NCBI GenBank assembly: GCA_022559845.1
Contig: CM040121.1
Coordinates: 348,104,243 to 348,168,242, forward strand
DNA length: 64,000 bases
From: Amorphophallus konjac
Lineage: Eukaryota > Streptophyta > Magnoliopsida > Alismatales > Araceae
Direction: 5' to 3'
The translations under genes and the position numbers were made by a program. The notes under the pieces are model-generated. The model was not told the DNA's origin. It searched no databases and was given only the letters and a program-made list of their open reading frames with translations. Shown in pieces: positions 9,629 to 21,354 of the stretch (its first letter is position 1; the number at the start of each line of letters is the position of its first letter).

Positions 9629-11968
9629 TGTCTATGACATCGGGAGCCACTTATTTGGCGGGGATGCAGTCAGATAAAGTAGACAAGGACCCCCATCTAC
9701 CCTCGAAGCTCCATTGAGTTGAGGGTAGCGGTGAGGAGGATCGGCCACCTTCCCAAGTCCGGATGGGAGAGACAGATGTAGAGGAGGAGATGGCATCGAG
9801 TAAGTATTTCGGCCTTGTAGCCTAGTACTCTTGTCCTTTGTCTTAGCATCAGGTTGACTGACTTGGTTTGTATGACCTGTATTTCAGCTCCACCGGAGGC
9901 TAGAGCTAGCATGTGCTTCTCTCCTACCCTTGGGGACGATCCCCCACTGAGGGAGGGGGAAGACTATAGTGTGGATTTTGATAAGCTCATCTAGATGATG
10001 ATGGAGTTCTTGCCAATGGCAGGCATGTCTCTGCTCATCGAGATAGGAGAGACTTCTAGGGCTGCCATAGCACGTATGGCTTCCTTGATCGGTCTCATCT
10101 AATATAGTGAGTCATTTGTCCCTTCCTTTGTGAGGATAGGCTTGCCTCTATGTGTATTTCAGGGGAAGAAGTAGAAGGCATCCCCGATCTTCCTCTGACA
10201 GAGAAGGGCTTGCCCACCCCCACCGATTCGCTGGAGAGTAGAGAAGTGAGGGATAGCCCAGGTGAGTGTCTGTTCGACACTTAGGATCTAGGTGAGTTCT
10301 TCATTGTGCTTGTCTTACTGGTTTTGTATGTTTTGTTTATTTGAGTAGTCGAGGACAAGGCGGCCACCATAGAGATGATTCGGAAGCTAGCCATGACCAG
10401 CCCAGATATAGAGCTCCCAGAGTTTGGAGCCGACCCAACTACTATGGGTGGTGTCACGGCCAGCTGTGATCAGGTTATAGGTGTTGAGCTGCCTAGAGGG
10501 GGGGCGGAGCCCCTGATCCCCTTGTTTCCTTCAGGGTTGTTATCTTGCATACCGAGCCTGCTCAAGCCTCAGGCTGAGGGCCCCTCAAGTACTTGGCTAA
10601 TATATGGCCTTGTCGGCCATTCTTTGCCCTTTTATGTTGTAAGTGTACTTGACTAATGCTCATCATACACTGATTTGTCTTTTGCAGACACGTCGGCTCC
10701 TTTGGCAGAAGGTGAGAAACTACTGATGGCCATGGAAGCTTCCGGCAAGGGGTCCACCATCCCAATCTTGGTGGAGGGTGCTGAGGAGGAATTGGATATC
10801 AAAGGTGTTTCTAGCAAGCGTACTCCTACTAGTAGGCCTTGCCTAGTCTTTTCCCTCCCTTTGGCTTCCTTGTGGTTATGTATTTGGCCGACGTCATGGG
10901 TCTTCTTGCCTTCTAGGATGTAGGGACATCGTCTTCTTCCGGTGCCTCAGGGAGTACTTCTGGGATCTCCACTGAGACTTCCTCGGATAGCAGTACCGAG
11001 GCAATGAAGATGGAGGTGACCTCCAGGTCCTAGGTTTCCAGGGCCTCACTAGTGGAGGCCACTTCTGTTAGGGAGGTGCCAGCAGGTAGACATGCACTTT
11101 TTACCCTTTGTCATTATGGTAGGCTACTTAGCCCCATGCGATGTTGACTACACTTTGTATTATGTCGTTCTATGTAGTTCCTACACTCGTTGGGCAGCAG
11201 GAGCTAGTGGTGGCCATGGTCGAGGTCGTGGAGTCATATCCCATCCGAGATAGTCGAAGGGGAGGGGGAGACTGTGGTTGGCTCTCCCACTAGCGAAGGG
11301 TCGCCACCTCCCCTTGTTTCGGTAGGGGTGTCTGACGAGGAAGTTGGTCTTGCTTTAGATATGGATCAGTGAGCTGAGACTTAGGCATCGTTTTGTCAGT
11401 TTTTCCACCTTATCTATTATGATGAGTGGTATAAGTATTTGTCACTCCTTTGGTTGTTTTTTTTTTGCATCATGCAGCTGCGACCGAGGTGGTGATGCAG
11501 GAGGCTATGGACTTCTCAGCCCTGGGGGTTGAGTGGCCAGCCACCCCTCAGCTGCTTGTGCCTATTGTCAGTGAGGAAATCGCCATCTCGCTAATTGTGG
11601 GGCTGCAAAAGCACATCCAGTGTGATCCTCTTCCCTCCGTCAATGTGTTAAGGGCCTGACTAGAGGGCTACACTGAGAGGGTACCACCACTTCAGGTTTC
11701 CCCGGGAGCCATGGATGACGGCTTTGGTAGATTTCTGGGCCCACTTTGTGCACCTCCACACTTAGCAGGAGCGAAGGGCAAGGGGGCTGGCTATTGCTCA
11801 ACGAGCAAAGGCCGAGGCTGACAAGTTTGATGCAGCCACCGTGGAGCGAGAGCTTCAAGCCGATGTTGCTCGTGCCCGGAGCAGGGAGGGGTTCGCTTTA
11901 GCCGAGGAAGCCAAGCGTGAGGCCCAAGCTCTCCTAAGGACAACTGAGAAGTGCTTTGAAGGGACCAA
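9629..11968 (+). pseudogene. PMD-type retroelement cargo gene, copy A (3' half only)
   Basis: Eight exon-like blocks are separated by short introns with GT...AG ends: about 9629-9799, 9888-10106, 10163-10261, 10349-10588, 10688-10816, 10917-11085, 11178-11368 and 11478-11968. Exon peptides match copy B on the other strand: FSPTLGDDPPLREGEDYSVD versus FSPTLETDPLWEDGIECNID, EEELDIKGVSSK versus DEEIIDIEGISNK, and a Ser-rich exon (TSSSSGASGSTSGIS). The last exon encodes an Ala/Glu/Arg-rich coiled coil (RAKAEADKFDAATVERELQA). Several in-frame stops (for example after DFDKLI) mean it is a pseudogene. The PMD domain itself is missing, truncated on the left near the LTR of element 1. It ends abruptly against AT-rich DNA at about 11,968. 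Confidence 0.65.
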
Positions 11969-12330
11969 TAAGTGCACATTTTTATGTGATTATTTATGTC
12001 ACACATATTATTTTTAAGCTTTAATGTAATTAATTATGCAATTATTATACTTAATTTCAATCTCATATTAAATTTAAACTTTCATAAAATTAATTAAATG
12101 TTGATGCATAAAATAATATGTGGGATTTGAGATACATGGAAAAATAGGTACTTGCATGACTATTTATTTTTATTGATAATACTATTTTTATTTTTAATAA
12201 TTATTTTATTATATTTTTTTGGTGGGTAGGATACAAATGACGTTAAAAGGGATGGACGCTATTTGGTGGGTGAAATGCCTCTAACCTAGTAGACGTGTTT
12301 CCTAAAAAATGTCACAATGCCTTGACATGT
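11969..12330. other. AT-rich repeat fragment, unassigned
   Basis: Sharp drop in GC compared with both sides, no open frame, and many TTATTTAT and AATTAATTA runs. It starts exactly where the coding character of gene A ends. It may be the edge of another LTR or an AT-rich transposon, but I see no terminal repeats. Confidence 0.4.
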
Positions 12331-12792
12331 TTTGGGAGAACTGGATGGACCCGGCTGGCGTATTTCCTCTAGGAAGCAGTTTCTATGTTATGTCGTTGCA
12401 TGGGTGCAAGCTTTGTTCGCATAAGAAGTGGCGCTCGTTGCATGAGTCTACTAGAGTCCGGTCGACAGGCTTCTGAAAAGTTACTTTTCTCCAAAAAAAG
12501 AACTCAGTCTAGTCGATAAGTTTAATAGTAATCTGGTCGACAGGATTGCTATAAATCCTCTTTTCTAGAACTAATGGCGCAAAGATGAACTTCGGTCGAT
12601 AGACCCTTCGTCCCGATCGACAGAACTGACCCCATTTAGTTCGCAAGTGAGCCAGCCAGAAGCACGTGATCCAAGGGCCAATCATTGGCCATTTAACCCG
12701 GAACCTAGTATCTCGATTTCTGGAGTGTTCTAAGGAAATAGACGGCCCAGATTGCTTCTACTAAGATCAAAGGTTCAGATTTGAGCTTCAAT

Positions 12793-12801
12793 CTATAAAT
12801 C
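12793..12801 (+). promoter_or_regulatory. TATA box of copia LTR remnant
   Basis: CTATAAATC lies about 90 bases upstream of the AG-rich leader, in the position expected for the core promoter between U3 and R. Confidence 0.55.
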
Positions 12802-13254
12802 GCATATGATTGCCATCTGGAATAGATGGCTAAGCAGTCTTACGAGAGTAGTTTTTAGTGAGCTTGTCCCAGAAATAAAAGGAAAAAGAAGGAGAGAGGG
12901 TGAGAGTAGAAATCAAATGAGAGAAAGATAGTAGCCTAAGAAGAAAAAGAGAGAGAAAGAGAGTAGCAGCGAAGCGAGAAGAAGTTCGGCCGCTAGAGCC
13001 CAGGAGAGAAGCAGCCTCAGTAGAGAAAAGTGCTTCTTTGGAAGCTACATTGTGTTTTTATGTTTTTGCTTTTTATTTTTCTATTTTTGAATAGTTTCTG
13101 TTAGTGTGTATGTAAAGCCGTGAATCAGCTTGTGTGAAGCTATGAATCAGCGTGTGTGTGAAGCTGTAAATCAGCGTGTGTGTGGAAGCTGTAAATCAGT
13201 GTGTACTTGGGGTTTATCCCCGTGTGTGTGGTGTTGCGTTTGCAACGTAGAAAG

Positions 13255-13274
13255 CCTCACCGGGTTTGGTGAGG
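13255..13274 (+). other. Conserved U5 hairpin (copia LTR remnant)
   Basis: Perfect 7-bp stem CCTCACC / GGTGAGG around GGGTTT, followed directly by GGGTGGATGTAGG. The same element in the same place occurs in the other two copia LTR families of the window. Confidence 0.7.
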
Positions 13275-13746
13275 GGTGGATGTAGGTTGGCACTATGGTG
13301 CAACCAAACCACCTTAAAAATCTATGTCCCATCGTGTTGAGTGCCTGTGTGATTGTTCCGTTTCTTCTATCTCTTTTCACAGGTACACTTTAACATTAAC
13401 ACACACCATATGGTTTATATGCTTGCTGCACACATTGACTAAATCCACACACACATTGTAAGGTTAAGATTGATTTATTAAGTAACACACTGTAGCACTA
13501 AGACACTGTAATATACATAGTATATCAGTGCTCATTCTTTAGTCTAGGTTGAGTGGTTGATGTAATGCTTCTGAGCTTAATCAATCTAACTATTGTTGTA
13601 TCTGAGTTTAGCTCAATAAGCTCTAAGGGTTTGAATTAATTCCTCTGCATCTGCTTAAAGTCTATTTTTAGCTTTTAGTGACTCACTATCATTAAAAAGG
13701 GGGTAATCAATTCACCCCCCTCTTGATTACCGTTGCACCAAGGGAC

Positions 13747-13751
13747 CCAAC
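13747..13751. other. Target-site duplication CCAAC (left) of giant element
   Basis: CCAAC immediately precedes the LTR start at 13,752 and is repeated exactly at 38,783-38,787 after the other LTR. Confidence 0.95.
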
Positions 13752-14589
13752 TGTGGACGCGGGATTTTTCTTCCGTTATCTTATTTAATTTTATTTGTTT
13801 ATTTATTGATTTATTATTTTATTTGTTAGGCGTGCCAGTCACCATGGTGACAATTTTTATTATGCGCTCGATCTGACTTGGTCAGTCGATTGTGAAGTCC
13901 GAGTCGGGACCGGAAGTCCGTCATACCATAAAGGCTATGACGTTAATTACGCCCTTCCTAAGAAGGACAACCCTTGATTAAACGCCGAAATAGGAGGCCT
14001 CATAAGGCAAACAGATATTCATGTGCACAATTTTAAACTTCATACCAGGGCCAGGAAGGCGGGTAAGATAATAACATCAACCACAGAAACAGACGATATC
14101 GTTGAATCAGCGGTTCAAAAACTGGGTGTAGGGGAAAGGGGAGAAGGCAGATTTCAATCACAGGCAGACTGAGCTGTAACCATGATGGGGTTTTAAAGCA
14201 TCGATCAACATTTCGACATCATTTCCCCTTGATCCAGATCATGCCCAGGGGAGAATAGGCTATCACCCACGGAGTGCCGGGATGAAAGCCGAGAGATAGA
14301 GAGGCCGAACCTCCCACATTACGCATGTATGCCCTGGGGCAATGTTTGACTCTTCCCTTATAAGAGCTGGTGGCACTCATGCCTTGGCAGAGCTCACCGG
14401 AGCTAAAAGGGGGATGGGTTGTCGTAATCTCGACACGAACTGATGGAACATAAGGGAGTCTGACTCCCTTTAATTTTATCTCCGGGACATATCTAGTGAT
14501 CCACGGATATCCCTGTGTGGGTTTGCTCTGGGTGTTGGGGTTCATTGGGTGGCAGATTAGGCTCTCGGCGCACTCTGAATGGGCACGGA

Positions 14590-14960
14590 CTCTCGGCATG
14601 ACCCAAAATGGGAAGGCCAGGGCTCCCGGCGCCAATGGCAAGAAGGCCGGGGGTTCCCGGTGCCAAGGTGAGAGGGCCGGGGCTCCCGGCGCGATGAAGA
14701 GGAGGCCAGGGGGTTCCCGACGCCAATGGCAAGAAGGTCGGGGGTTCCCGGCGCCAAGGTGAGAGGGCCGGGGTTCCCGGGGCACTGAAGAGGAGGCGGC
14801 GCCAAGGTGAGAGGGCCGTGGTTCCCGACGTGATGAAGAGGAGGCCAGGGGGTTCTCGGCGCAGGCTTCCCGGCGCGAGGAGGAAATGTTAAGAGGGGGG
14901 TTTCGGCGCAGGCTTCCCGGCGTGAGGAGGAAGTGTTAAAGGGGGGTTTCGGCGCGACCA
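14590..14960. repeat. GC-rich VNTR inside 3' LTR
   Basis: Alternating units of GGTTCCCGGCGCCAAGGTGA and GGCGCGATGAAGAGGAGGCC. The matching block in the other LTR (36,850-37,130) has fewer units, so copies have been gained or lost since insertion. Confidence 0.8.
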
Positions 14961-16160
14961 ATCATGAGAAAAGGAGGCTCCCGGCATAGGTTTCTCGACA
15001 CGGAGAAGAAATGGTGGAGGACCTTTTCGGCTTGGGCATAGTGGGGGTTCTCGACGTAAGAAGGCTCACGCCGAGGGCTATTCACATGTTCTACTGTTCT
15101 TGGAGCTGAGATAGATGAGGGCGTCGAGATGTGTTTCAGGGTTCTACGGCACTCTACTTTTGGGGTTTCTATCTGGGATTTAGGCAACGGCTGGGAATTT
15201 AGGATGCAAATGAGGGGGGAAGCCAAGGGCTTTGCTGGGGCAGTGCCAGGGGATCACTGGAAGGCGAAGTTTATGGAGGGCTCGAGATCATCACCCATTT
15301 AAAACCCTCTGGAGATATGTTTTTCTGTCGCCGGCCGTCCAGGGAAACCAAGGGATAACTTTCCCTGATTCCTGGGGCGACCTTGATGGCTTAAGAAAAA
15401 GGAAAAACGAAATGAAAGATGGGGAGACTACCCAACGTAGGCATCACTGAAGGGGTGAGAGGATAGAGTCCAATAACCCATGGATGTGAAGATTGGGACT
15501 CTTCCTTCGACATTCCCCAGGAAGAACAGTCAGAGCATAGAGACCTGAAGCATCAGAACGATCATTCAAGACATTGAGCAGCACTCATTCGAGAGAAACC
15601 AGAGAAGGGAAGGCTTCATCAGTTCACGTTCAGTCGAACCAGAAACATGGATACATATAAGGAAGAAGAAAGAAAACGGGGAAACGCCCACACAGGCCAT
15701 CAAAGCATTTCGTTCCATTGCATCATCCCAAACTTACACCAATCACAAGGGAGAAATGAGGGAAAGGGAAATAGAACGAAGGCCGGGATATCCCGGTTAC
15801 ATTCGATAAATCGAGGTAAGACTCGTAAGATTACATGGAGAAGAAAAGAAAACATGGGGGGAGGGCGGAGCATTGACTCCTCTCCCTCCCCAGCTGCCCA
15901 CCTGGAGCTTCTTCTCCTTCTTCCTCTTCTTCTTTTTTTTTCTCTTGCTCTGTTGGTCTCCTCTCTCTTTTCTCTATCGTTCCCTCTTTTTCTATCGTCC
16001 GCCCCCTTTTTTCCTCGAGGGGAAGGGGGTTTTATAACTGTATTTTTGTATCTTCTCGGCAGGCCTGTCACGGCGCGCCTCAACTGAGGGACTTCCCGGC
16101 GCGCAGGACTTCAGCTTCTCGACGTAGCTCTTGGGCTTCGACAAGAAGATCCCGGCGCCA

Positions 16161-16170
16161 CTTTTATAGG
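16161..16170 (-). promoter_or_regulatory. TATA box in 3' LTR of giant element
   Basis: The minus strand reads CCTATAAAAG in a GC-rich setting. The 3' LTR copy would drive transcription into flanking DNA. Confidence 0.6.
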
Positions 16171-16594
16171 CCCACTTAGGTCTTTTAGACTAGGCCTCTT
16201 ATTGGTCCTTCAAGTACATCAGCACCCAAAAGGGCCCTCTATTGGTGACATAGTTTCTATTGAGATCATTCATAGGTTTTTCATCAGTCGGTAGACCGGG
16301 GTTTCATCGGCGTTGCCATCTGAATGATGACAAAACCAAACATCATTTCATTGGTATCGTCACCGGAACGGTGATAAGACCGGACATCAGCTTTAGCCTG
16401 GAAAGACTTCAGCCAGGTGACTGCTATTTCATCAGTGCCGTCGTCTGACTGACAATGGCATCGGACATCAGCTTGGCCGGGAAAAGGCTTCAGCCGGGTA
16501 GATGGTTGACGAACTTCGTCATCGATCTTTCACTATTGGTCTGATCTTCCTTTCAATTTTGTCTCTGCCCTTGCTCATTTTCAAGGTGTCAACA

Positions 16595-16608
16595 AATGCC
16601 CCCCACCT
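16595..16608 (-). promoter_or_regulatory. Polypurine tract of giant element
   Basis: On the minus strand AGGTGGGGGGCATT abuts the 3' LTR start (TGTTGACACC). This is the usual place of the plus-strand primer. Confidence 0.75.
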
Positions 16609-17369
16609 GCGGGCGGCGTAAGCGCAGAATAAGCGGCACGGGGTCTGCAGGTGCCTTTCATCATTCGAGGGTATCTTCTTCCATTTCTCTTTGACATTAT
16701 TCTTCGGCTTAATCATGTTGCTGCAGGGTAGGACCCTTCATGCACATGTATCTTTCATTTTCATGTTTTTCATTTCCATATCTTCTGATTTTATTGTCAG
16801 CACTTTGGAGCCTTCTTGGCCTTGCCTTGGGCTTCTCGGCGTGAGGTAGGACCCTTCTCGGCGCGGGTGCTTCTCGGTGCGGCTTGTTGTCGGTGCGGGC
16901 TTCTCGGTGCGGCCTTCTCGGCGAGGGCCGTCTCGGCGAGGTTCTCGGCGCGGAGGTCTCGGCGCGCCCCTTTCTTCCGACCGACATGGGGGGGTTCTCG
17001 GCGCGCTTTTCTTCGCACCGAGAAGCCTCTCCTGCTTCTTCTTTTTAACCCCCCCGAGAGGGTTTTTACCTCACTTCTTACCTCTCTCTTCATCTCGGTG
17101 GCGGCGGTGAGCTCCCCCCCCTCCGAGAGCCTTGTTGCCTTCCCCCCTTTTGACCCATTCATTCTCGGGTAGGTTCATTATGCGGGATTGAGTCCCATTT
17201 TATGCTCGGGATCACTCCCTCTTGGTGGGTGACTCCCTATTTTTCTTGGGCAGACCTAGGACAAGAGGAGATGCTGTCGAAATTTAATTGGAATTATTTA
17301 TTTAATCATCACATGCTCATTCATCTTTCCGATGCTTATTTTCATCTTTTCTTGATTGCAGTCACTGAC
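16609..17369 (+). other. Upstream region and 5' leader of the antisense PMD gene
   Basis: Holds short GC-rich repeats of TTCTCGGCGCGGG type (about 16,830-16,990) and a C/T-rich stretch. A plausible 5'-UTR intron runs from GGTAGGTTC (about 17,168) to the acceptor TTGATTGCAG at 17,360, ten bases before the ATG. No separate gene is supported; open frames here are low-complexity Arg-rich. Confidence 0.45.
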
Positions 17370-20179
17370 ATGGCTTCTGACTCTTCTGCTGCGGCTTCCA
17401 TGACTGTGGGAGCGAGTTCATCGGCTCAGCCGGACATATCTCGGGCTTCAGTCAACTGGCTGAATGTGAATAGTCTGAGCTTCGGCTATAACCAGATCAC
17501 CACTGTTGACGAGTCCTCTGATTCCGAGACTGACACAGTGCCGTCTTCCGAAGTCTATTCTTCCACAGAAGGGATTGATTTCAGAAGGGCTGTCGACTAC
17601 CGTCCGGACCTGCCGAAGGATCGTCATCTGCTGCCATTTATTCGGACCTTCACCATAGGCGGAATGAGGGATTTCCTGCTTGCTCGGTCTGTGGAAGCGG
17701 CGATACTGGCTGACAGAGACAGCATGAAGGGTTCTATTTATCGAGCCCGAGCTATATATCTCCCAGGCGAGCAGAGGGACTAGAATGCCGTGCTAGGCAT
17801 TTCTGAATTAGAGCCGGAGAAGAAGATGCTGACCCGGGCTCCAGAGTTTACCCCGGCAAGGTGGGACCATGCAGCTGGTCGCGTCCATCGAGAGAAGCCC
17901 AACTTTGGACTTTTTCTAGCTCCTGTGAAATGGGGTTACAGGGATGAGCCATTTATTCTGAACTGTCTGGCCGTTCAATTTAAATATCAACTAGCTACCG
18001 GCTGGTTTGGAGATGCTAAAGTGACAGACGCCCATCTCTTCAGGGTAGGAGCCGTGGAGTTTACAGAATTTGTCTTGAAGGAATACGCCCCTTTACTGAT
18101 TAGAGCTGGGGTATATCATAGTGTATTTGCCTCCAGGTTCCGCTATCCCATCTCTCGGGGATTATGTTGCAGCATGCTTGAAGTGTTCTGCCCACAGTTT
18201 AATACGTTCTATACAGCAGAAGGCGAGACTTCTCTCGATCTTTGGAGTCTTGCGCAGCTTTCAGGCCTGCCTATAGATGGGGAGCCATACGAGGAGGTCT
18301 GCTAGATGACTCTGTAAAGGATGCCTCTGATGGAGAGGGCAGATATTCTTTTGGCTACGCATACCGGTACTTGATGAAGGCTTATCGCACCATCTGTCTG
18401 GCCTACAACAGGGGATCTTCCAAAGGATATCAACCCCGGGAAAAGAGCAGCAGATTGAGAGTCCGTGTAGGACAGTGGATACAGTACTTCTTCGGGGGTC
18501 CCTTGAAGTATACAGACTTCCCTTCCGTGGGACCGACTCCCGGTAAGCAGATCAGGGCCCCTCGTTACAAATCGGCATTGCCGGCTTCACTGCGCCGAGC
18601 AGGTGTAGACGGCCCGAACCCAGCAGGGGTTGACCCCATTACTCATTGTGCAGCTTATCTGACCTTCTGGCTGTGCACTTTCGCTCTCCCCCAAGGGGAC
18701 GAGACGACTATCAGACCGGAGGCTATATATCCGGCCTGTCAGATGGCCTGGGGGATGAGACTGTCTCTGTGCCCGGTGGCTTTGTGTTTAGTTTACAAAT
18801 CGTTGGGAGATTTGCACAGACATCGGGTTCCCCGTTCCTTACGGACTGTAGGTCCATTTCATTTCTTCAATGCTTGGGTTTGCAGCATTTTCCCCGAGCT
18901 GGCCCCGAGAACTTTGCAGTCAGACACATTGCTCCCTCGGATGATTGAGTTTGCTAGCGCCGAACCCGGTCTTTTCTCAGAGCAGCTGTTTAAGATAAGG
19001 GGCAGGTTGACAAAGGTGCCTGTAGATGCTCCTGGCAGCATTCACTTTTGGAGCTTGGCAGCAGGTTCGGCTCCTTTAGTAGATCCTCAGAGGGAATGCA
19101 AAATGGAGGAGGTAGAAGTTTATGTCCATCCTGTTTCGGGGGCCAATGCCACCCGGCCCATATTAGAACCAGAACTGGTAAGGTGGGCTATGGCTATCCG
19201 ACCCAGTGTATTGGTCTTCAGGAAGGGAGGCTTGCTCATTTTGGAGCCCTATTACCCATTCCGTTTTAGCAGAAACTTTGGCTACGATCAGCATATTCCT
19301 CCATCAGTTGCTCAGTTTCCTTTGGACAGCCGTGCCAAGCATGGATCCTCCATTGCCAGTGACGGTCGGATATGGTGGGATTTCTTTCATCGCCGAGAGG
19401 GCGTAACTTTCAGGGTCCCGACCGTTTCTAATCGTATTCCCCGTGTCACATCAGAATACATCAAGTGGTGGAATACCCGCACCAATTTTTATAAGGATGG
19501 CAGAGGCGCCTTCTGGGATGTGGCCGAGCGCTCTTTCTTAAAGCGGCAATCAGGGCCTGTGTTTGAAATTGATGAGGTTCATCTGAAAAGGCTCTATTCA
19601 CAGCATCCGAAGGAGGCGGACACATATATTGCCAGCGTCGGTCCTTAAAAGAGGAAGGCTCTGAAATACCCACTCCTGTCTTTTCTGAGATCAATGAAGA
19701 TGTTTTCACAAAGGACCTGAGGCAGTTGGGTCACATAGGGAGTATTCATGTGGAGGTGCAGTATCCGTTTCCCCCAGAGGAGCCTCTCCCGATAGTAGCC
19801 CCCTGGAGGGGCCCGGTGGACAGATTTCACCCTTATAGGATGTTTGTGCGGAGGGAAGACCGCACCCAGACATATTATCAGCACACCTCTTGGCTTTTTG
19901 TACTGCTGAATGTTCACGGGCTGTCAGTAGAGAACCCGATAGCTGGCATTCTGAATAAGCCGCTTTTCATTTCTTTTCATTATGTTGACGGCTGGTGCAT
20001 GGATTATCTCGGCCTCTTTCATTGCCTCGACTTCCATGGACATAAAGACTTGGCTGCCTTGACGGAGAAGTGCCAGACCATCGGTGACGTATGCTGGCTC
20101 GTGAAGGAGGCTGCTTCCCGCTCGAAGGAGGTGGCTTATCTGTATTGGCCGCTTTCCACCTTCTATGACGGCCCAGCAG

Positions 20180-20271
20180 GTATGACCCTTCCTGTGCGCT
20201 CATGGCGTCTTTCTTTTATTGTTATGTTTTGCATCTGTCGACTATGACTGCCTTTCTTGTGTCTTGCACAG
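20180..20271 (+). other. Intron 1 of antisense PMD gene
   Basis: Donor GTATGACC, acceptor TCTTGCACAG; 92 bp, T-rich. Splicing joins GPA to DRPDIKRQG in one frame, removing a frame break. Confidence 0.75.
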
Positions 20272-21274
20272 ATAGACCGGACATAAAACGGCAGGGACTT
20301 TACAGGAAGATTATTGCTCAAGCTGAGAAGCCTGCTTACTTTGAAATTCCTGCAGCGGCACCTACGACCACTCCCTTGCCTCCGGGCAAGAAGAGGAAGC
20401 CTTTTGTGGTGAAAGCTGCAGTTGTCAAGGCCAAGAGGGCCAAGGTTGTTCGGGTCCAGCAGTCAGCTCCAGTTGCGACGGACGCCGGAACCCCTCTTCC
20501 AGACATCCCCTCTTTTGACGAGTTCAGGTCTCAGAGGGAGGCTACTCAGGAACCTACCGAGAGTGGCAGTAAATATCTTGCAGATGCAATCTTCATTGTT
20601 TTCTTGACTGATCTTTTAAGGCGTCCTTCGAGACTGAGCTTCTCTTTATCTGATACAGCCCCGGAGTAGGTTGCAGTGCCTATGGAAAGGGACACGAGGC
20701 TGCCTTCTCCTACCCCGGCTGGCGAGGAGGAAGGTAAATGTGCTTTCTCATCTTTTCTCTTTATACTTTCATTGTTGTTCTTTTCCATTATATCCCTCAG
20801 AGTTCCCCTTTTGTTAAAGTGACAGTCAGGGAGCAGACTGAAGCCATGATAGCAGCGGGAGAGTCGCCTCAGCTGCAGGAGGGTCACAGGATTCAAACAC
20901 AACGGAGTCTTGTCCCGGCCAGACGTATAATCACCCGGTCCGCATCCCGGCATGCTCTAGAGGTGACCTCGCAGCATATAGCTAGTGTGGAGGTATCCTC
21001 GAGCAGCTCTGAGACCATCCCTGATAATGAGGAGGAAGTGACGTTCAGCGACAGTGAGGAGGAAGTCCTAAAATCAAAACCCTTGCCCGTATTTGCGAAA
21101 GGCCTTCCGCCTTTTCAGCGTCCTAAGCTGCTGATGCTGTCTTCTGAGGAGGAATTGCAAGAGGAGTTTGCCGGGCTCGACACCGAGGTCGACATAACCC
21201 CTCCGTTTGTTGCTTCGACTACGGAGCTTTCTCCTCTTTTGTCTCATTTTGAGGATATAGCTCCCACTTTAAAG

Positions 21275-21354
21275 GTAAGCTTCTTCCCTTTTTGTCTGCT
21301 GTTCTATTTATTTTCTTTCATTCATTGCTGAAGATCATCCTGCTTTGTCCTCAG
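21275..21354 (+). other. Intron 4 of antisense PMD gene
   Basis: Donor AAAG/GTAAGC and acceptor TTTGTCCTCAG/GA; 80 bp, strongly T-rich. Both sites fit the plant consensus closely. Confidence 0.75.

Larger units (their letters stand above)
12331..13751 (+). repeat. copia-type (SIRE/Maximus-like) LTR, 3' part
   Basis: The U3 part (12,460-12,620) has repeated GGTCGACAGG/CGGTCGATAG motifs. A TATA box (CTATAAATC) is at 12,793-12,801. The R/U5 part has AG-rich leader, tandem units of GAAGCTGTAAATCAGCGTGTGT (13,110-13,200), the hairpin CCTCACC-GGGTTT-GGTGAGG (13,255-13,274), then GGGGTGGATGTAGG and AACCACCTTAAAAA. The end ATTCACCCCCCTCTTG near 13,710-13,730 is characteristic of this copia group. 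The final bases (CCCAACA) are split by the giant element, which inserted at CCAAC; the last bases resume at 38,783-38,788. The 5' start is not visible and there is no PBS after it, so it is a solo or truncated LTR. Confidence 0.75.
13752..16594 (-). repeat. 3' LTR of giant element (2,843 bp)
   Basis: Plus-strand edges are TGTGGACGCGGG at 13,752 and GGTGTCAACA ending 16,594. It aligns along its whole length with 35,988-38,782. It contains GC-rich short repeats built on GGGTTCCCGGCGCCAAGGTGAGAGGG (about 14,590-14,960). The length difference from the other LTR comes mainly from this block. Confidence 0.95.

Noticed and set aside
14219..15226. Pro/Ala/Arg-rich frames within the LTR (also at 36,455-37,414)
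   Set aside because: Products of GC-rich tandem units inside the LTR; both LTRs have them because they are copies, and indels between the LTRs break the frames.
17370..20179. True aminotransferase enzyme
   Set aside because: The family name 'aminotransferase-like' is historical; no PLP-binding lysine context is visible, and the plant mobile domain is a better description.
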